57,251 nucleotides of DNA, from assembly GCA_019694295.1 (NCBI GenBank), contig JAIBCG010000011.1:1-57251 (forward strand). The letters are read 5' to 3'. Of this stretch, positions 1 to 8,716 are shown piece after piece. The position numbers and the translations under genes are program-made. Position 1 is the stretch's first letter. Each line of letters begins with the position of its first letter. The notes under the pieces were generated by a model. That model was not told where the DNA came from and did not search any database. It saw nothing but the letters and a program-made list of their open reading frames with translations. Source of the DNA: Saprospiraceae bacterium (lineage in GTDB: Bacteria; Bacteroidota; Bacteroidia; Chitinophagales; Saprospiraceae).

Positions 1-13
1 CAGAAGACTAATA

Positions 14-175
14 CGCGACATAGGACTTATTCCTAGTGAGGGATATAGTTCACTTCTGCTTTCCCTTTGTTAAAGTTAAGAATTTAATCTCAAATGCAAA
101 GTAAAGGTGAAGGATAGAAGCCGGCACAAAGTAAGGCGGATAGCCCGACCCGACAGGGGCACACCCAAATAATAA
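14..175 (-). other. G+C-rich non-coding element, possibly a recurrent Bacteroidota intergenic sequence
   Basis: No reading frame here looks coding. Read on the minus strand, the segment starts with a G+C-rich block (about 138-170) containing GGGTGTGCCCC, CGGGTCGGGC and TATCCGCC. It continues with GGCTTCTATCC (about 114-124) and ends with a CCCTCACTAGG block near 33-43. The first block can fold, with GCCC pairing to GGGC. Its base composition differs sharply from the AT-rich flanks. From memory, blocks of the form GGGTGTGCC...GGGCTATCCGC...ATCCCTCAC recur between genes in many Bacteroidota genomes, but I cannot name a described family. It could be a repeat, a structured RNA or a degenerate mobile-element end. 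Confidence 0.35.
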
Positions 176-240
176 TGAATGATGTTATCGCTATTTTTCA
201 TCCAGTGTACGATATACTAAACACTAAGCTACAGACAGGC

Positions 241-606
241 TCAGCCCCAACCATCGAAAAAGGCGTCTTTGATGTGTGTAAGTTCGGAGTAGTTGCCTTT
301 GGTGATGATAGAAATGATGTCGAAGCGGATCTCCCACTCATGGCCGACCCGGCTGGTATATACGGCGGCGGCATCCATCATGAGCTGCTCTTTGCGAGCT
401 GAAACGAATTGCTCGGGAAAGCCGAAATGCTCACCCGAACGGGTCTTGACCTCGACGAATACCATGACGTCGCCATCCATAGCTATGAGGTCAACCTCGG
501 CTTTGCTGAAGCGCCAGTTGGTCTCGAGGATTTGGTATCCGTGCGACATTAGGTATTCGCGAGCTATCTCTTCGCCTTTTTGTCCGGTGTGATGGTGTTT
601 TGCCAT
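241..606 (-). CDS. YraN family putative endonuclease (UPF0102)
   Basis: This is a 121-residue protein of the YraN/UPF0102 family, small cytoplasmic proteins with a PD-(D/E)XK nuclease-like core. The family layout is visible: a basic start with GEEIAREYL, then NWRF, then the core AEVDLIAMDGDVMVFVEVKT, in which the Glu, Asp and EVK residues occupy the metal-binding nuclease positions. Length is normal for the family. The chosen ATG at 606 gives the usual start MAKHHHTGQKGEEIA. A match to the -7 promoter element (611-618) lies only 4 nt upstream of the ATG, so the transcript may be nearly leaderless. The family is usually annotated only as a putative nuclease; the cellular role is not settled. 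Confidence 0.9.
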   Translation of the reverse strand: MAKHHHTGQKGEEIAREYLMSHGYQILETNWRFSKAEVDLIAMDGDVMVFVEVKTRSGEHFGFPEQFVSARKEQLMMDAAAVYTSRVGHEWEIRFDIISIITKGNYSELTHIKDAFFDGWG

Positions 607-610
607 GGTT

Positions 611-618
611 CAAAGCTA
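611..618 (-). promoter_or_regulatory. Bacteroidota -7 element before the YraN gene
   Basis: On the minus strand this reads TAGCTTTG, an exact match to TAnnTTTG. The ATG is 4 nt downstream, so transcription would start at or next to the start codon. No matching -33 TTG was found, so this could be a chance match. Confidence 0.4.
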
Positions 619-828
619 ATTTAAAGTTTTGAACCAAACAAGTAGGTGCATTTGTTCGTTTTAATATATCAGATAAGACATTAGGCTCTTTACGGCAAAT
701 AATGATTGCTTTAAATCCGTTGTACAAGCTCAAAAAAACCATAGTTTACTATGTTTTTATCCCTTTTATATGGATTTTTTGAATTAATTATTTTCATTTA
801 AATTCCTAATGCGTTATCCGGGATAAAT

Positions 829-836
829 TATCTTTG
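829..836 (+). promoter_or_regulatory. Bacteroidota -7 element before the sugar-phosphate isomerase
   Basis: TATCTTTG matches TAnnTTTG exactly, and the ATG at 864 is 27 nt downstream. The motif covers the TTG at 834, so that TTG is not the start codon even though the frame is open there. Confidence 0.6.
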
Positions 837-863
837 TCGCTTTATATAAAAAGAATAATTCTT

Positions 864-1859
864 ATGGTAAGGATGGATTCGCTGGTGGAGCGGTTTGTAC
901 CACAACTGAGGGAGGCGCTCGAAATCGGTAAAAATGCTGTTATCCGCCCTACGGCTGAGGAGATTCGGAATGTGTTTCTCTCAGGTCTTGGTGGCTCTGG
1001 TATAGGGGGCAATTTTGTACAGGACTTTGTAAGGGAAGAGTTGAAAATTCCGTTCGTAGTAGGCAAGTCGTACGAAATACCTGCTTTTGTAGGTGCCGGC
1101 ACATTGGCTATTGCATCATCGTACTCCGGCAATACGGAGGAGACGCTATCGGCACTGGACAAAATGCTTACAACAGGTGCCAGGGTAGTGTGTGTGGCCT
1201 CGGGTGGTAAGTTGATAGATATAGCGAAAGAAAAGGGGCTTGACTATATAAAAGTGCCGGACAACTGGCCATCGCCAAGGGCGTGCCTGGGTTATTCGAT
1301 CGTACAGCAGTTGTATATACTACATAAGCTTGGCCTGATAAGCGAACGTGCAACAGAATCAATAAACTCGGCGGCTATGTTGCTCGAAGTGGAGGCAGAT
1401 GACATCCGCAAGAAGGCTTCGATGATAGCCGAAATGCTGCATGGCAAGACGCCGGTAATTTACATCAACGACCGGATGGAGGCAGCCGCAATAAGGCTGA
1501 GGCAACAGATAAACGAAAATGCCAAGATGCTCTGCTGGCACCACGTGATACCGGAAATGAATCACAACGAGCTGGTAGGCTGGCGCACAAAGAATGACAA
1601 CCTGGCGGTGATCATACTCCGAAATAAGAACGACCATGCACGCAACCAGGTGCGTATAGACATCAACAAGGAAATAATAGGCAATTATACCAATACGCTG
1701 ATAGAGGTGTATTCGAAAGGCAGTAATCTGGTAGAGCAGATGTTGTACTTCGTCAACCTCGGCGACTGGATATCGGTATATCTGGCTGAACTGCGCAAGG
1801 TGGATAGTATAGAAGTCAAGGTCATCGACTTCCTGAAAGATGAGCTGGCAAGGTATTGA
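864..1859 (+). CDS. Bifunctional phosphoglucose/phosphomannose isomerase (SIS domain)
   Basis: A 331-residue cytoplasmic enzyme of the bifunctional PGI/PMI family, which interconverts fructose 6-phosphate with glucose 6-phosphate or mannose 6-phosphate. It has an N-terminal SIS domain with LGGSGIGG (near residue 42), the phosphate-binding SSYSGNTEET (near residue 85) and SPRACLGY. A second SIS half follows, with NENAKMLCWHHVIPEMNHNE, carrying the Glu and His residues of the family active site. The frame is open from 834, but the promoter element at 829-836 makes the ATG at 864 the better start. The next gene begins 71 nt downstream on the same strand and may be co-transcribed. Confidence 0.9.
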   Translation: MVRMDSLVERFVPQLREALEIGKNAVIRPTAEEIRNVFLSGLGGSGIGGNFVQDFVREELKIPFVVGKSYEIPAFVGAGTLAIASSYSGNTEETLSALDKMLTTGARVVCVASGGKLIDIAKEKGLDYIKVPDNWPSPRACLGYSIVQQLYILHKLGLISERATESINSAAMLLEVEADDIRKKASMIAEMLHGKTPVIYINDRMEAAAIRLRQQINENAKMLCWHHVIPEMNHNELVGWRTKNDNLAVIILRNKNDHARNQVRIDINKEIIGNYTNTLIEVYSKGSNLVEQMLYFVNLGDWISVYLAELRKVDSIEVKVIDFLKDELARY

Positions 1860-1930
1860 ATTATTTGTTTTTTTTCTTATGATAAAATAATCTTCTACAT
1901 CCGCCAACATCAGACATACAAAACGCTCAG

Positions 1931-2527
1931 GTGCCAGCACACAGATATTTCTTACTGAACAAACCTTATGATATGGTTTCGCAGTTTGTGAGCAGCCATG
2001 TTGTGCCATTGTTGGCCGATTTGCCTTTTGATTTTCCGGAAGGAACGCATGCCATAGGCCGGCTCGACCGCCACTCGGAAGGATTGCTGCTGCTGACCAC
2101 CGACAAGCGCATTACCAAGCTCCTGTTCGAATCGGACACACCGCACGCGCGCACTTATATGGTGCAGGTGGTATATGCCATGACCGAGCGGGATTTAGAA
2201 AGTATCAGGAGCGGTGTAAAGATATCGGCCAAAGATGGTACGACATACACAACAAGGCCATGCAGTGCATCAATAGTTGAACAACCCGGATATCTTTGGG
2301 CTGGTCATGGGAATATTCCGGCACATGTATCTTCGAGTTGGGTAGCCATAAGCCTGACTGAAGGTAAATACCATCAGGTGCGGAAAATGGTACGGGCACT
2401 TGGTTATCGCTGTCGCAGACTCATACGCACTTCGATAGAAAAGGTAAGTGTAGAAGGACTGCAACCCGGAGAAGTACGAGAGATAAGCCGGGAAGCATTT
2501 TTTGAAGGATTGATCCTGAACACCTAA
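1931..2527 (+). CDS. RluE-like 23S rRNA pseudouridine synthase (RsuA family)
   Basis: A 198-residue pseudouridine synthase that would isomerise a uridine in rRNA. The catalytic motif is GRLDRHSEGLLLLTTD (near residue 45), where the Asp of RLD is the nucleophile. Other family marks are YFLLNKPYDMVSQ at the N terminus and GKYHQVRKMVRALG near residue 145. There is no S4 RNA-binding domain before the catalytic domain, which fits RluE rather than RsuA or RluB. The start is GTG at 1931: the first in-frame ATG comes after the conserved NKP motif and would truncate the fold. It is convergent with the helicase gene, with 47 nt between them and no clear terminator. Confidence 0.87.
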   Translation: MPAHRYFLLNKPYDMVSQFVSSHVVPLLADLPFDFPEGTHAIGRLDRHSEGLLLLTTDKRITKLLFESDTPHARTYMVQVVYAMTERDLESIRSGVKISAKDGTTYTTRPCSASIVEQPGYLWAGHGNIPAHVSSSWVAISLTEGKYHQVRKMVRALGYRCRRLIRTSIEKVSVEGLQPGEVREISREAFFEGLILNT

Positions 2528-2574
2528 GGACAATGTGCACAAGATAAGGTCGGATATTTGCTGTCAAAACCGGA

Positions 2575-4827
2575 TCAGCTCAATACCTGTAGTTTGGCGA
2601 ACTTGAGCATAATTCGGCGTTCGGGGTCGTCCACATCCTTAAAATAGATAGTAGCTACTCGGTTGCCTGCGCCACCTTCCACTTTTTTGACGATGCCTTC
2701 ACCGAACTTCAGGTGTAGCACTTTGGCACCTTCTTTCACCATATCGGGCGGGCTCACCTTGAAGTCAACACCATCCACTACGAGGTTTTTCTTTTCTAGC
2801 ATTTTCACCGGGCGGAAGTTACCGGACACGCCTGATAGCTGTTGGGCAGAGCTTTGCGGAACAGCATGTAGTTGCGTTTTGATCATAGAGAGCTCATCGA
2901 GGAAGCGGCTTGGCTCGCAGTAGGTGAGTTTGCCGAAGCGGTATCTTGAGTTGGCATAAGACAGTGTAAGGTGAGTCTCAGCACGGGTAATGGCCACATA
3001 AAACAGGCGGCGTTCTTCTTCGATACCATCCGGCACATCATACGACATCCAGCTTGGGAAGAGTTTTTCCTCGACACCTGTAACAAACACCGACTTAAAC
3101 TCAAGGCCTTTGGCAGAGTGCACAGACATGAGTGTCACGACCTCCGAATCCTGACTTTCTTTATCGGCATCCGTGAGCAGCATTATGGTCTGTAGGTAGG
3201 TAGCCAAAGATTTGTCGCTTGTAGTATCTTCATCAGGTGTGGCTTCATCATTTTCTACGAATTCCTTAACGCCGTCGAGCAGGGCATTGAGGTTTTCGAC
3301 ACGAGCCAGTGCGTCTATGGAATTTTCCTTTTTGTATTCAACCAGCACACCGCTTTGACGGGCAATCATCATAGCGAGGTCGTAGGCATTGAGCTCTGTA
3401 AGTTTTTTGATGAATACCTGAATCATTTTTGTAAAATCAGTTACTGCTTTCTTGCTTTTCACTTGCGGGATATCAGACTGGAGCACGTCCCACATTGATA
3501 TATCGTTGTCAACAGCTATTTGTCGCAGACCTTCTATGGTGGCATCGCCAATGCCTCTACGAGGGAAGTTGATAATACGTTTGAGCGATTCGTCATCGTA
3601 GGGGTTGACACTCAGTTTGAAGTAAGCGAGCAGGTCTTTCACTTCCTTGCGTTGGTAGAAGCTCATGCCGCCATATACGCGGTAGCTGATGTTGTACCGG
3701 CGCAGGTACTCTTCAAAAATTCTTGACTGTGCATTTGTACGGTAGAGGATGGCAATCTCGCTGTTGCGAAGGTGGTTGCGGTTTTTTTGTTCGAGGATTG
3801 CATCGACCACACGTTTTGCTTCTTCATTGTCGTTAAGCGCCCGGAGCAGAATGATACCCGGCCCTTCAGCGCGGTCGGTCCAGATTGTTTTTTTGATTTG
3901 TTTGCGATTATGACTGATAACCTCATTGGCTGCCTGAACGATAGCGTCGATAGAGCGGTAGTTTTGCTCGAGTTTATAGGTTTTCAGCATCGGGAAGTCG
4001 GTCTCAAAATTGAGGATATTCTCGATGGTAGCCCCACGGAATGCGTAGATACTTTGGGCGTCATCGCCTACCACACAGACGTTATATTTACTTCCGTTGT
4101 ACTTGACCAGTTTTTTGATGATGCCGTACTGAAGTGTATTGGTATCCTGAAACTCATCGACGAGAACATAGGCGAACCGGCGGCGGTATTTGTCGAGTAC
4201 TTCTGGAAAATCATTGAGCAATATGTAGAGTTGGAGCAGCAGATCGTCAAAGTCCATGGCACCGGCCTTCTTCATTCTGGCGGCATAACGTTTGTAGATT
4301 TCGGCGAAATGTGGTAAACCTACAACGGCATCCTGGTCGCGCAGCGTTGCATTTGATACATATTCTTCGGCTGTAATTATCTGGCTTTTGGCACCTGAGA
4401 TGCGACTGAGTATATTACCGGCAGCGTAGGTATTTTTGTCGAGGCCGAGGTCTTTAACTATTGTGTTGATCAGGCTTTTGGCATCGTCAGTGTCATAGAT
4501 GGTAAAGTTGGACGGGTAGCCGATCAAAGGTGCATCGACACGAAGCAATCGGGCGAATATCGAGTGAAAGGTACCTGCCCAAACCATATTGGCGGTAGTG
4601 CCTACTACCTTCTCAATTCTGCCTTTCATTTCGCGGGCAGCTTTATTGGTAAAGGTAAGGGCCAGTATGCTGCGCGGATTGACGCCTTGCTGTATGAGGT
4701 AGGCTATACGGTATGTGAGCACACGGGTTTTTCCGGAGCCAGGGCCTGCTACCACCAATACAGGACCGTTGATGTCTGTTACAGCCTGGCGTTGTATATC
4801 GTTAAGTCCGTCAAGATAATCTGACAT
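2575..4827 (-). CDS. pcrA: UvrD/PcrA-type superfamily 1 DNA helicase
   Basis: A 750-residue ATP-dependent 3'-5' DNA helicase of the UvrD/Rep/PcrA group, acting in DNA repair and in removing proteins from replicating DNA. Motifs appear in the expected order: GPGSGKTR (Walker A, Lys33), LTFTNKAAREMK (Ia), VDEFQDTN (Walker B, about residue 225), VVGDDAQSIYAFRGA (III), LEQNYRS (IV), VTLMSVHSAKGLEF (V) and RRLFYVAITRAE (VI). The C terminus has the Tudor-like segment with VLHLKFGEGIVKKVEG that PcrA/UvrD proteins use for RNA polymerase contact. Length is typical. It starts 31 nt after the carboxymuconolactone-decarboxylase-like gene and probably shares its transcript. Confidence 0.95.
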   Translation of the reverse strand: MSDYLDGLNDIQRQAVTDINGPVLVVAGPGSGKTRVLTYRIAYLIQQGVNPRSILALTFTNKAAREMKGRIEKVVGTTANMVWAGTFHSIFARLLRVDAPLIGYPSNFTIYDTDDAKSLINTIVKDLGLDKNTYAAGNILSRISGAKSQIITAEEYVSNATLRDQDAVVGLPHFAEIYKRYAARMKKAGAMDFDDLLLQLYILLNDFPEVLDKYRRRFAYVLVDEFQDTNTLQYGIIKKLVKYNGSKYNVCVVGDDAQSIYAFRGATIENILNFETDFPMLKTYKLEQNYRSIDAIVQAANEVISHNRKQIKKTIWTDRAEGPGIILLRALNDNEEAKRVVDAILEQKNRNHLRNSEIAILYRTNAQSRIFEEYLRRYNISYRVYGGMSFYQRKEVKDLLAYFKLSVNPYDDESLKRIINFPRRGIGDATIEGLRQIAVDNDISMWDVLQSDIPQVKSKKAVTDFTKMIQVFIKKLTELNAYDLAMMIARQSGVLVEYKKENSIDALARVENLNALLDGVKEFVENDEATPDEDTTSDKSLATYLQTIMLLTDADKESQDSEVVTLMSVHSAKGLEFKSVFVTGVEEKLFPSWMSYDVPDGIEEERRLFYVAITRAETHLTLSYANSRYRFGKLTYCEPSRFLDELSMIKTQLHAVPQSSAQQLSGVSGNFRPVKMLEKKNLVVDGVDFKVSPPDMVKEGAKVLHLKFGEGIVKKVEGGAGNRVATIYFKDVDDPERRIMLKFAKLQVLS

Positions 4828-4858
4828 TGAAAGATTGTTTGTTGTGTTGGATAAAAAA

Positions 4859-5203
4859 TCAGTTTTGTTGTGCCAGTGCCTCCCAATACTCGACTGCTCT
4901 ACGGGTATGTGGTATGCAGATAGAGCCTCCGACCAGGTTGGCTATGGCAAACACTTCAAATACTTCCTCAGTAGTGGTATTCAGTTCATAGCATTTGCCC
5001 AGATGATACTTGATACAATCATCGCAGCGCAAGACCATAGAAGCAACGAGGCCGAGTAGTTCCTTGGTTTTGGTATCGAGTGCACCCTCGGCATAGGCAC
5101 CACCGTCGAGTGCCCAAAAGCGCTTCAGCGTTTTATTGTCCTGAGCAAGGATTTTCTCGTTCATGCGGGAGCGGTATTCGTTGAATTCCTCTACCATTGA
5201 CAT
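4859..5203 (-). CDS. Carboxymuconolactone decarboxylase / AhpD-like protein
   Basis: A 114-residue protein of the carboxymuconolactone decarboxylase (CMD/AhpD) fold. The redox-type motif RCDDCIKYHLGKC is visible (two Cys, then His), followed by the helical TTEEVFEVFAIANLVGG typical of the family. Proteins with CxxC and His at these positions often act as thiol-disulfide or alkyl-hydroperoxide-related reductases, but the substrate cannot be read from sequence. The frame is open to 5230, but a -7 promoter element covers 5228-5235, so a start at 5203 (MSMVEEF) or 5197 (MVEEF) is preferred. It heads a likely two-gene unit with the helicase. Confidence 0.85.
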   Translation of the reverse strand: MSMVEEFNEYRSRMNEKILAQDNKTLKRFWALDGGAYAEGALDTKTKELLGLVASMVLRCDDCIKYHLGKCYELNTTTEEVFEVFAIANLVGGSICIPHTRRAVEYWEALAQQN

Positions 5204-5227
5204 ACTGTGTAGTTTTGTTGAAGGCCT

Positions 5228-5235
5228 CAAAGGTA
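5228..5235 (-). promoter_or_regulatory. Bacteroidota -7 element before the CMD-pcrA unit
   Basis: On the minus strand this reads TACCTTTG, an exact TAnnTTTG match, 24 nt before the ATG at 5203. It overlaps the upstream in-frame ATG at 5230 and so argues against that start. Confidence 0.6.
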
Positions 5236-5338
5236 CGAATAAGGTGGGTGTATAAAAAAATTTAATAGTTGTCCTTTTATAAAAATCACAAAGGCTTTGT
5301 CTTTTGGGTATGTTAAATAATGTTAATTATGTAAATTT

Positions 5339-5371
5339 TTGATCCGTGAAATATTCAAATACATATATTTG
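5339..5371 (+). promoter_or_regulatory. Bacteroidota promoter (-33 TTG / -7 TATATTTG)
   Basis: TTG at 5339-5341 and TATATTTG at 5364-5371 are separated by 22 nt. The ATG at 5392 is 20 nt further on. This is the clearest two-part promoter in the window and drives the tricorn-like protease gene. Confidence 0.65.
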
Positions 5372-5391
5372 CCCACTTCAACTCAAAACCA

Positions 5392-8300
5392 ATGAATATG
5401 AAACAAACACTGTTCTTTATGTTGTTATCGCTAACATATTTAACAACATTATTTTCTCAAAATACTGAAACATGGTACAGGTATCCGGCCATTTCGCCTG
5501 ATGGTAAATGGATTGTATTCTCAAGCCAGGGCGACCTATACAAAGTGAGTGCTGATGGAGGTGCTGCCGTTATGCTTACAAAAAATGATGCATTCGATTT
5601 TGCACCTGTATGGTCGCATGACAGTAAAACCATAGCCTTTGCATCGGCCAGATACGGCAATTTCGATATATTCACCATTCCTGCTGAAGGTGGCAATGCT
5701 GTAAGAATAACGATGCATTCAAATGATGACATCCCTTATGATTTTTCAGCTGATGACAAATCTGTTTTATTCAAGTCGGTCAGGATGGATGCTTCAACTA
5801 ACCAGCAATTTCCGACAGGCGCACTACCCGAGCTGTACCAGGTAGAAATAAAGACCGGAAAGCTAAGCCAAATATTAACTACACCAGCCGAAAACGCTCG
5901 TTACAGCAAGGATGGGACTATGCTGTATTATCATGATGCAAAAGGTTATGAAGACCCTTTGCGCAAGCACCACACTTCATCTGTTGCTCGTGATGTATGG
6001 AAATACAACGTAAAAACAGGCGAATTCACCAAGCTGACCAGTTTTGCCGGAGAAGACCGCAATCCGGTATTGGCAGCGGATGAAAAAGAGATTTATTATC
6101 TGAGTGAATCGAATGGCTCGTTCAATGTGTATAAGATGAGCACGACCGGAGCTAACCCGACAGCAGTCACCCGTCTGAAAAACCACCCTGTGCGCCACTT
6201 GAGCATTAGTAATGCAGGCATTTTGTGTTTTTCATACCATGGTGAAATATACACTATGAAGGATGGTGGCTCACCAAAGAAGCTCAACATCAGCATCTCC
6301 GTTGATAACCTGGGCAATCAGGTAAAGAATATGCCTGTGCTCGGCGACGTGTCAGAGATGGCTGTTTCGCCCAACGGCAAGGAAGTGGCATTTGTTAAGC
6401 GAGGAGAAGTGTTCGTTACTTCAGTAAAGGAAGGAACCACCAAACGCGTAACCAACACACCCGAGCAGGAGCGCAGTGTCAGTTTTAGTCCCGACGGCCG
6501 CTCGCTGGTATATGCCGGAGAGCGCAATGGCTCTTGGAACATCTACACAAGCACCATTGCCAGAAAAGAGGAAAAATACTTCTTCAACTCTACTTTACTC
6601 AAGGAAGAAGGTGTAGTTACCACCGACAAAGAGGAATTTCAACCGGCATGGTCACCTGACGGAAAGGAAATAGCCTATCTCGAAGAACGCACAGCTTTGA
6701 AGGTCATCAATCTTGATTCAAAGAAAACAAGGCTAATAATGCCGGGTGACAAAAATTATTCGTACTCAGATGGCGATCAGGCATATACATGGTCTCCTGA
6801 CGGAAAATGGTTTTTGGTCAATTTCCTCCAGGACAACCAGTGGATATCGCAGTGTGGGCTGGTAAGCGCAGAAGGTGGCAAGGAGGTATTCAACCTCACC
6901 AAAAGTGGTTACAACAACTTTGCACCAAAATGGGCAATGGACGGCAAGATGATGACCTGGTTCAGTGACCGAGATGGTATGAAAAATGATGCAAGCTGGG
7001 GTGGCGAAGGTGATGTTTACGGAATGTTTTTTACCAAAGAAGCCTTTGACAGATTCAAACTCAGCAAAGAAGATTTCGAAATATTGAAAGAAGAAGAGGA
7101 GGCTGCAAAAAAAGACAGCTTAAAAACCGCTGAAGCCAGCAAGAAAGATGATAAAAAAGATGATAAGAAAGACGGCAAAAAGGATGACAAGAAAGACAAA
7201 GCATTAGAACCAATCAAGATAGAACTAAGTGGGATAGAAGACAGGAAAGTGAGACTGACCATACACTCATCGCGTCTGGCGGATGCTGTATTGTCGAAGG
7301 ATGGTGAAAAACTCTATTATTTTGCCCAATTCGAAAAAGGTTACGATATATGGCAAACCGAACTCCGAACCAAGGAAACAAAAATATTTGCTAAACTTGG
7401 TGCCAATGGCGGAGGCGAAATGTATCTCGACAAGGACGGTAAGAATCTGTTTGTGCTTGCCGACGGAAATATGTCAAAAATACAGCTTGACGACGGCAAA
7501 ACAGAGCCTGTTAAAATCAAAGGTGACATGTTCTTGGATGAAACAGCAGAACGGTCTTACCTGTTCGAGCATATCTGGCGTCAGGTGGAGAAGAAATTTT
7601 ATGTAAAAGACCTGCATGGTGTTGACTGGAATTTCTACAAAAAAGAATACAGTAAAAAACTACCTGCCATCAATAACAATTATGATTATGCAGAACTACT
7701 GAGCGAACTACTTGGCGAACTCAACGCTTCGCATACAGGTGCGCGATACCGACCCGGCTCACCAAACGGAGACAGAACTGCTGCTCTTGGTGTTTTTTAT
7801 GACAATAATTTTAACGGCAAAGGTTTGAAAATAACCGAAATAATGGTCAACGGTCCGCTATCAAATGACAAGTCGAAGATCAAAGCCGGTACCATCATCG
7901 AGAAAGTGGATGGCACAGAAGTGAACAATAACGAGATGCAGTACGAAGCATTTAACCTGAAGGCAGGCAAGAACACACTTCTATCATTATTCAACCCTGT
8001 TACAGGCGAAAGATGGGACGAAGTAGTTAAACCTATAAGCATGGGTGAGGAGAACGGGCTCAAATACAAAAGATGGGTAGAGAACTGTAGAAAGATAGTG
8101 GACAGCTTATCGGGCGGAAAAGTTGGTTATGTACATGTTGCCGGTATGAATGACCCAAGCTATCGTGTGGTTTATGAAGAAGCATTAGGTCGCAATTATT
8201 CGAAGAAGGCACTGATAGTTGACACAAGATTCAACGGAGGCGGTTGGCTGCACGACGACCTTGCTACCTTCCTGAGCGGCAAGAAGTATATGACCTTGTT

Positions 8301-8667
8301 GCCAAGAGGGCAAAAATTGGGCGAGGAACCACAGTTTAAATGGACAAAAGCTTCAGCTGTGGTCATGAATGAAGGCAATTATTCGGATGCACACATGTTT
8401 CCTTACACATACAAGGCACTTGGCATTGGCAAGCTCATCGGTATGCCGGTGGCAGGAACAGGAACTGCCGTCTGGTGGGAGACACTCCAGAACGGTATCG
8501 TTTTTGGCATTCCGCAAGTAGGTATGGTAGGCAATGATGGCAAATTTCTCGAAAATACCGAACTCGTGCCGGACATAAAGGTAGCTAACGAACCGGCTGC
8601 TGTAAGCAAGGGCAGAGACCAACAACTCGAGGCTGCAGTGAAGGAACTTTTGTCAGAAGTGAAATAA
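5392..8667 (+). CDS. Exported tricorn-like S41 family protease
   Basis: A 1091-residue exported peptidase of the tricorn/S41 type. A signal peptide (about residues 1-22, ending FSQ) is followed by WD40/PD40-like propeller blades with repeated SPDGK motifs to about residue 560. A lysine/aspartate-rich linker (584-603, repeats of KKDDKKD) comes next, then a second beta region, a tricorn-type core with LFEHIWRQVEKKFY, a PDZ domain (about 795-880) and the S41 core from about 907. Ser998 in NYSDAHMF is the likely nucleophile, followed by GMPVAGTGTAVWWE. Tricorn proteases cut peptides to short fragments that aminopeptidases finish; an M28 peptidase lies just downstream. The signal peptide places this one in the periplasm or outside. 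The poly-Lys/Asp linker is a lineage-specific addition. Confidence 0.92.
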   Translation: MNMKQTLFFMLLSLTYLTTLFSQNTETWYRYPAISPDGKWIVFSSQGDLYKVSADGGAAVMLTKNDAFDFAPVWSHDSKTIAFASARYGNFDIFTIPAEGGNAVRITMHSNDDIPYDFSADDKSVLFKSVRMDASTNQQFPTGALPELYQVEIKTGKLSQILTTPAENARYSKDGTMLYYHDAKGYEDPLRKHHTSSVARDVWKYNVKTGEFTKLTSFAGEDRNPVLAADEKEIYYLSESNGSFNVYKMSTTGANPTAVTRLKNHPVRHLSISNAGILCFSYHGEIYTMKDGGSPKKLNISISVDNLGNQVKNMPVLGDVSEMAVSPNGKEVAFVKRGEVFVTSVKEGTTKRVTNTPEQERSVSFSPDGRSLVYAGERNGSWNIYTSTIARKEEKYFFNSTLLKEEGVVTTDKEEFQPAWSPDGKEIAYLEERTALKVINLDSKKTRLIMPGDKNYSYSDGDQAYTWSPDGKWFLVNFLQDNQWISQCGLVSAEGGKEVFNLTKSGYNNFAPKWAMDGKMMTWFSDRDGMKNDASWGGEGDVYGMFFTKEAFDRFKLSKEDFEILKEEEEAAKKDSLKTAEASKKDDKKDDKKDGKKDDKKDKALEPIKIELSGIEDRKVRLTIHSSRLADAVLSKDGEKLYYFAQFEKGYDIWQTELRTKETKIFAKLGANGGGEMYLDKDGKNLFVLADGNMSKIQLDDGKTEPVKIKGDMFLDETAERSYLFEHIWRQVEKKFYVKDLHGVDWNFYKKEYSKKLPAINNNYDYAELLSELLGELNASHTGARYRPGSPNGDRTAALGVFYDNNFNGKGLKITEIMVNGPLSNDKSKIKAGTIIEKVDGTEVNNNEMQYEAFNLKAGKNTLLSLFNPVTGERWDEVVKPISMGEENGLKYKRWVENCRKIVDSLSGGKVGYVHVAGMNDPSYRVVYEEALGRNYSKKALIVDTRFNGGGWLHDDLATFLSGKKYMTLLPRGQKLGEEPQFKWTKASAVVMNEGNYSDAHMFPYTYKALGIGKLIGMPVAGTGTAVWWETLQNGIVFGIPQVGMVGNDGKFLENTELVPDIKVANEPAAVSKGRDQQLEAAVKELLSEVK

Positions 8668-8716
8668 AACGAGCAAAACCGGAATACAAAATTCGTTACA
8701 GAAATGATTCGGTAGT

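Noticed and set aside
733..760. Small inverted repeat CATAG/CTATG with A and T tracts
   Set aside because: The stem is short and lies upstream of two divergent genes rather than after a gene, so I do not call it a terminator.
834..863. TTG at 834 as the start of the isomerase gene
   Set aside because: The -7 promoter element covers it; the ATG at 864 fits the promoter spacing and the family N terminus.
7017..7262. Minus-strand open frame with repeated FLSSFLPSFL
   Set aside because: It is the antisense of the Lys/Asp linker in the tricorn-like protease.
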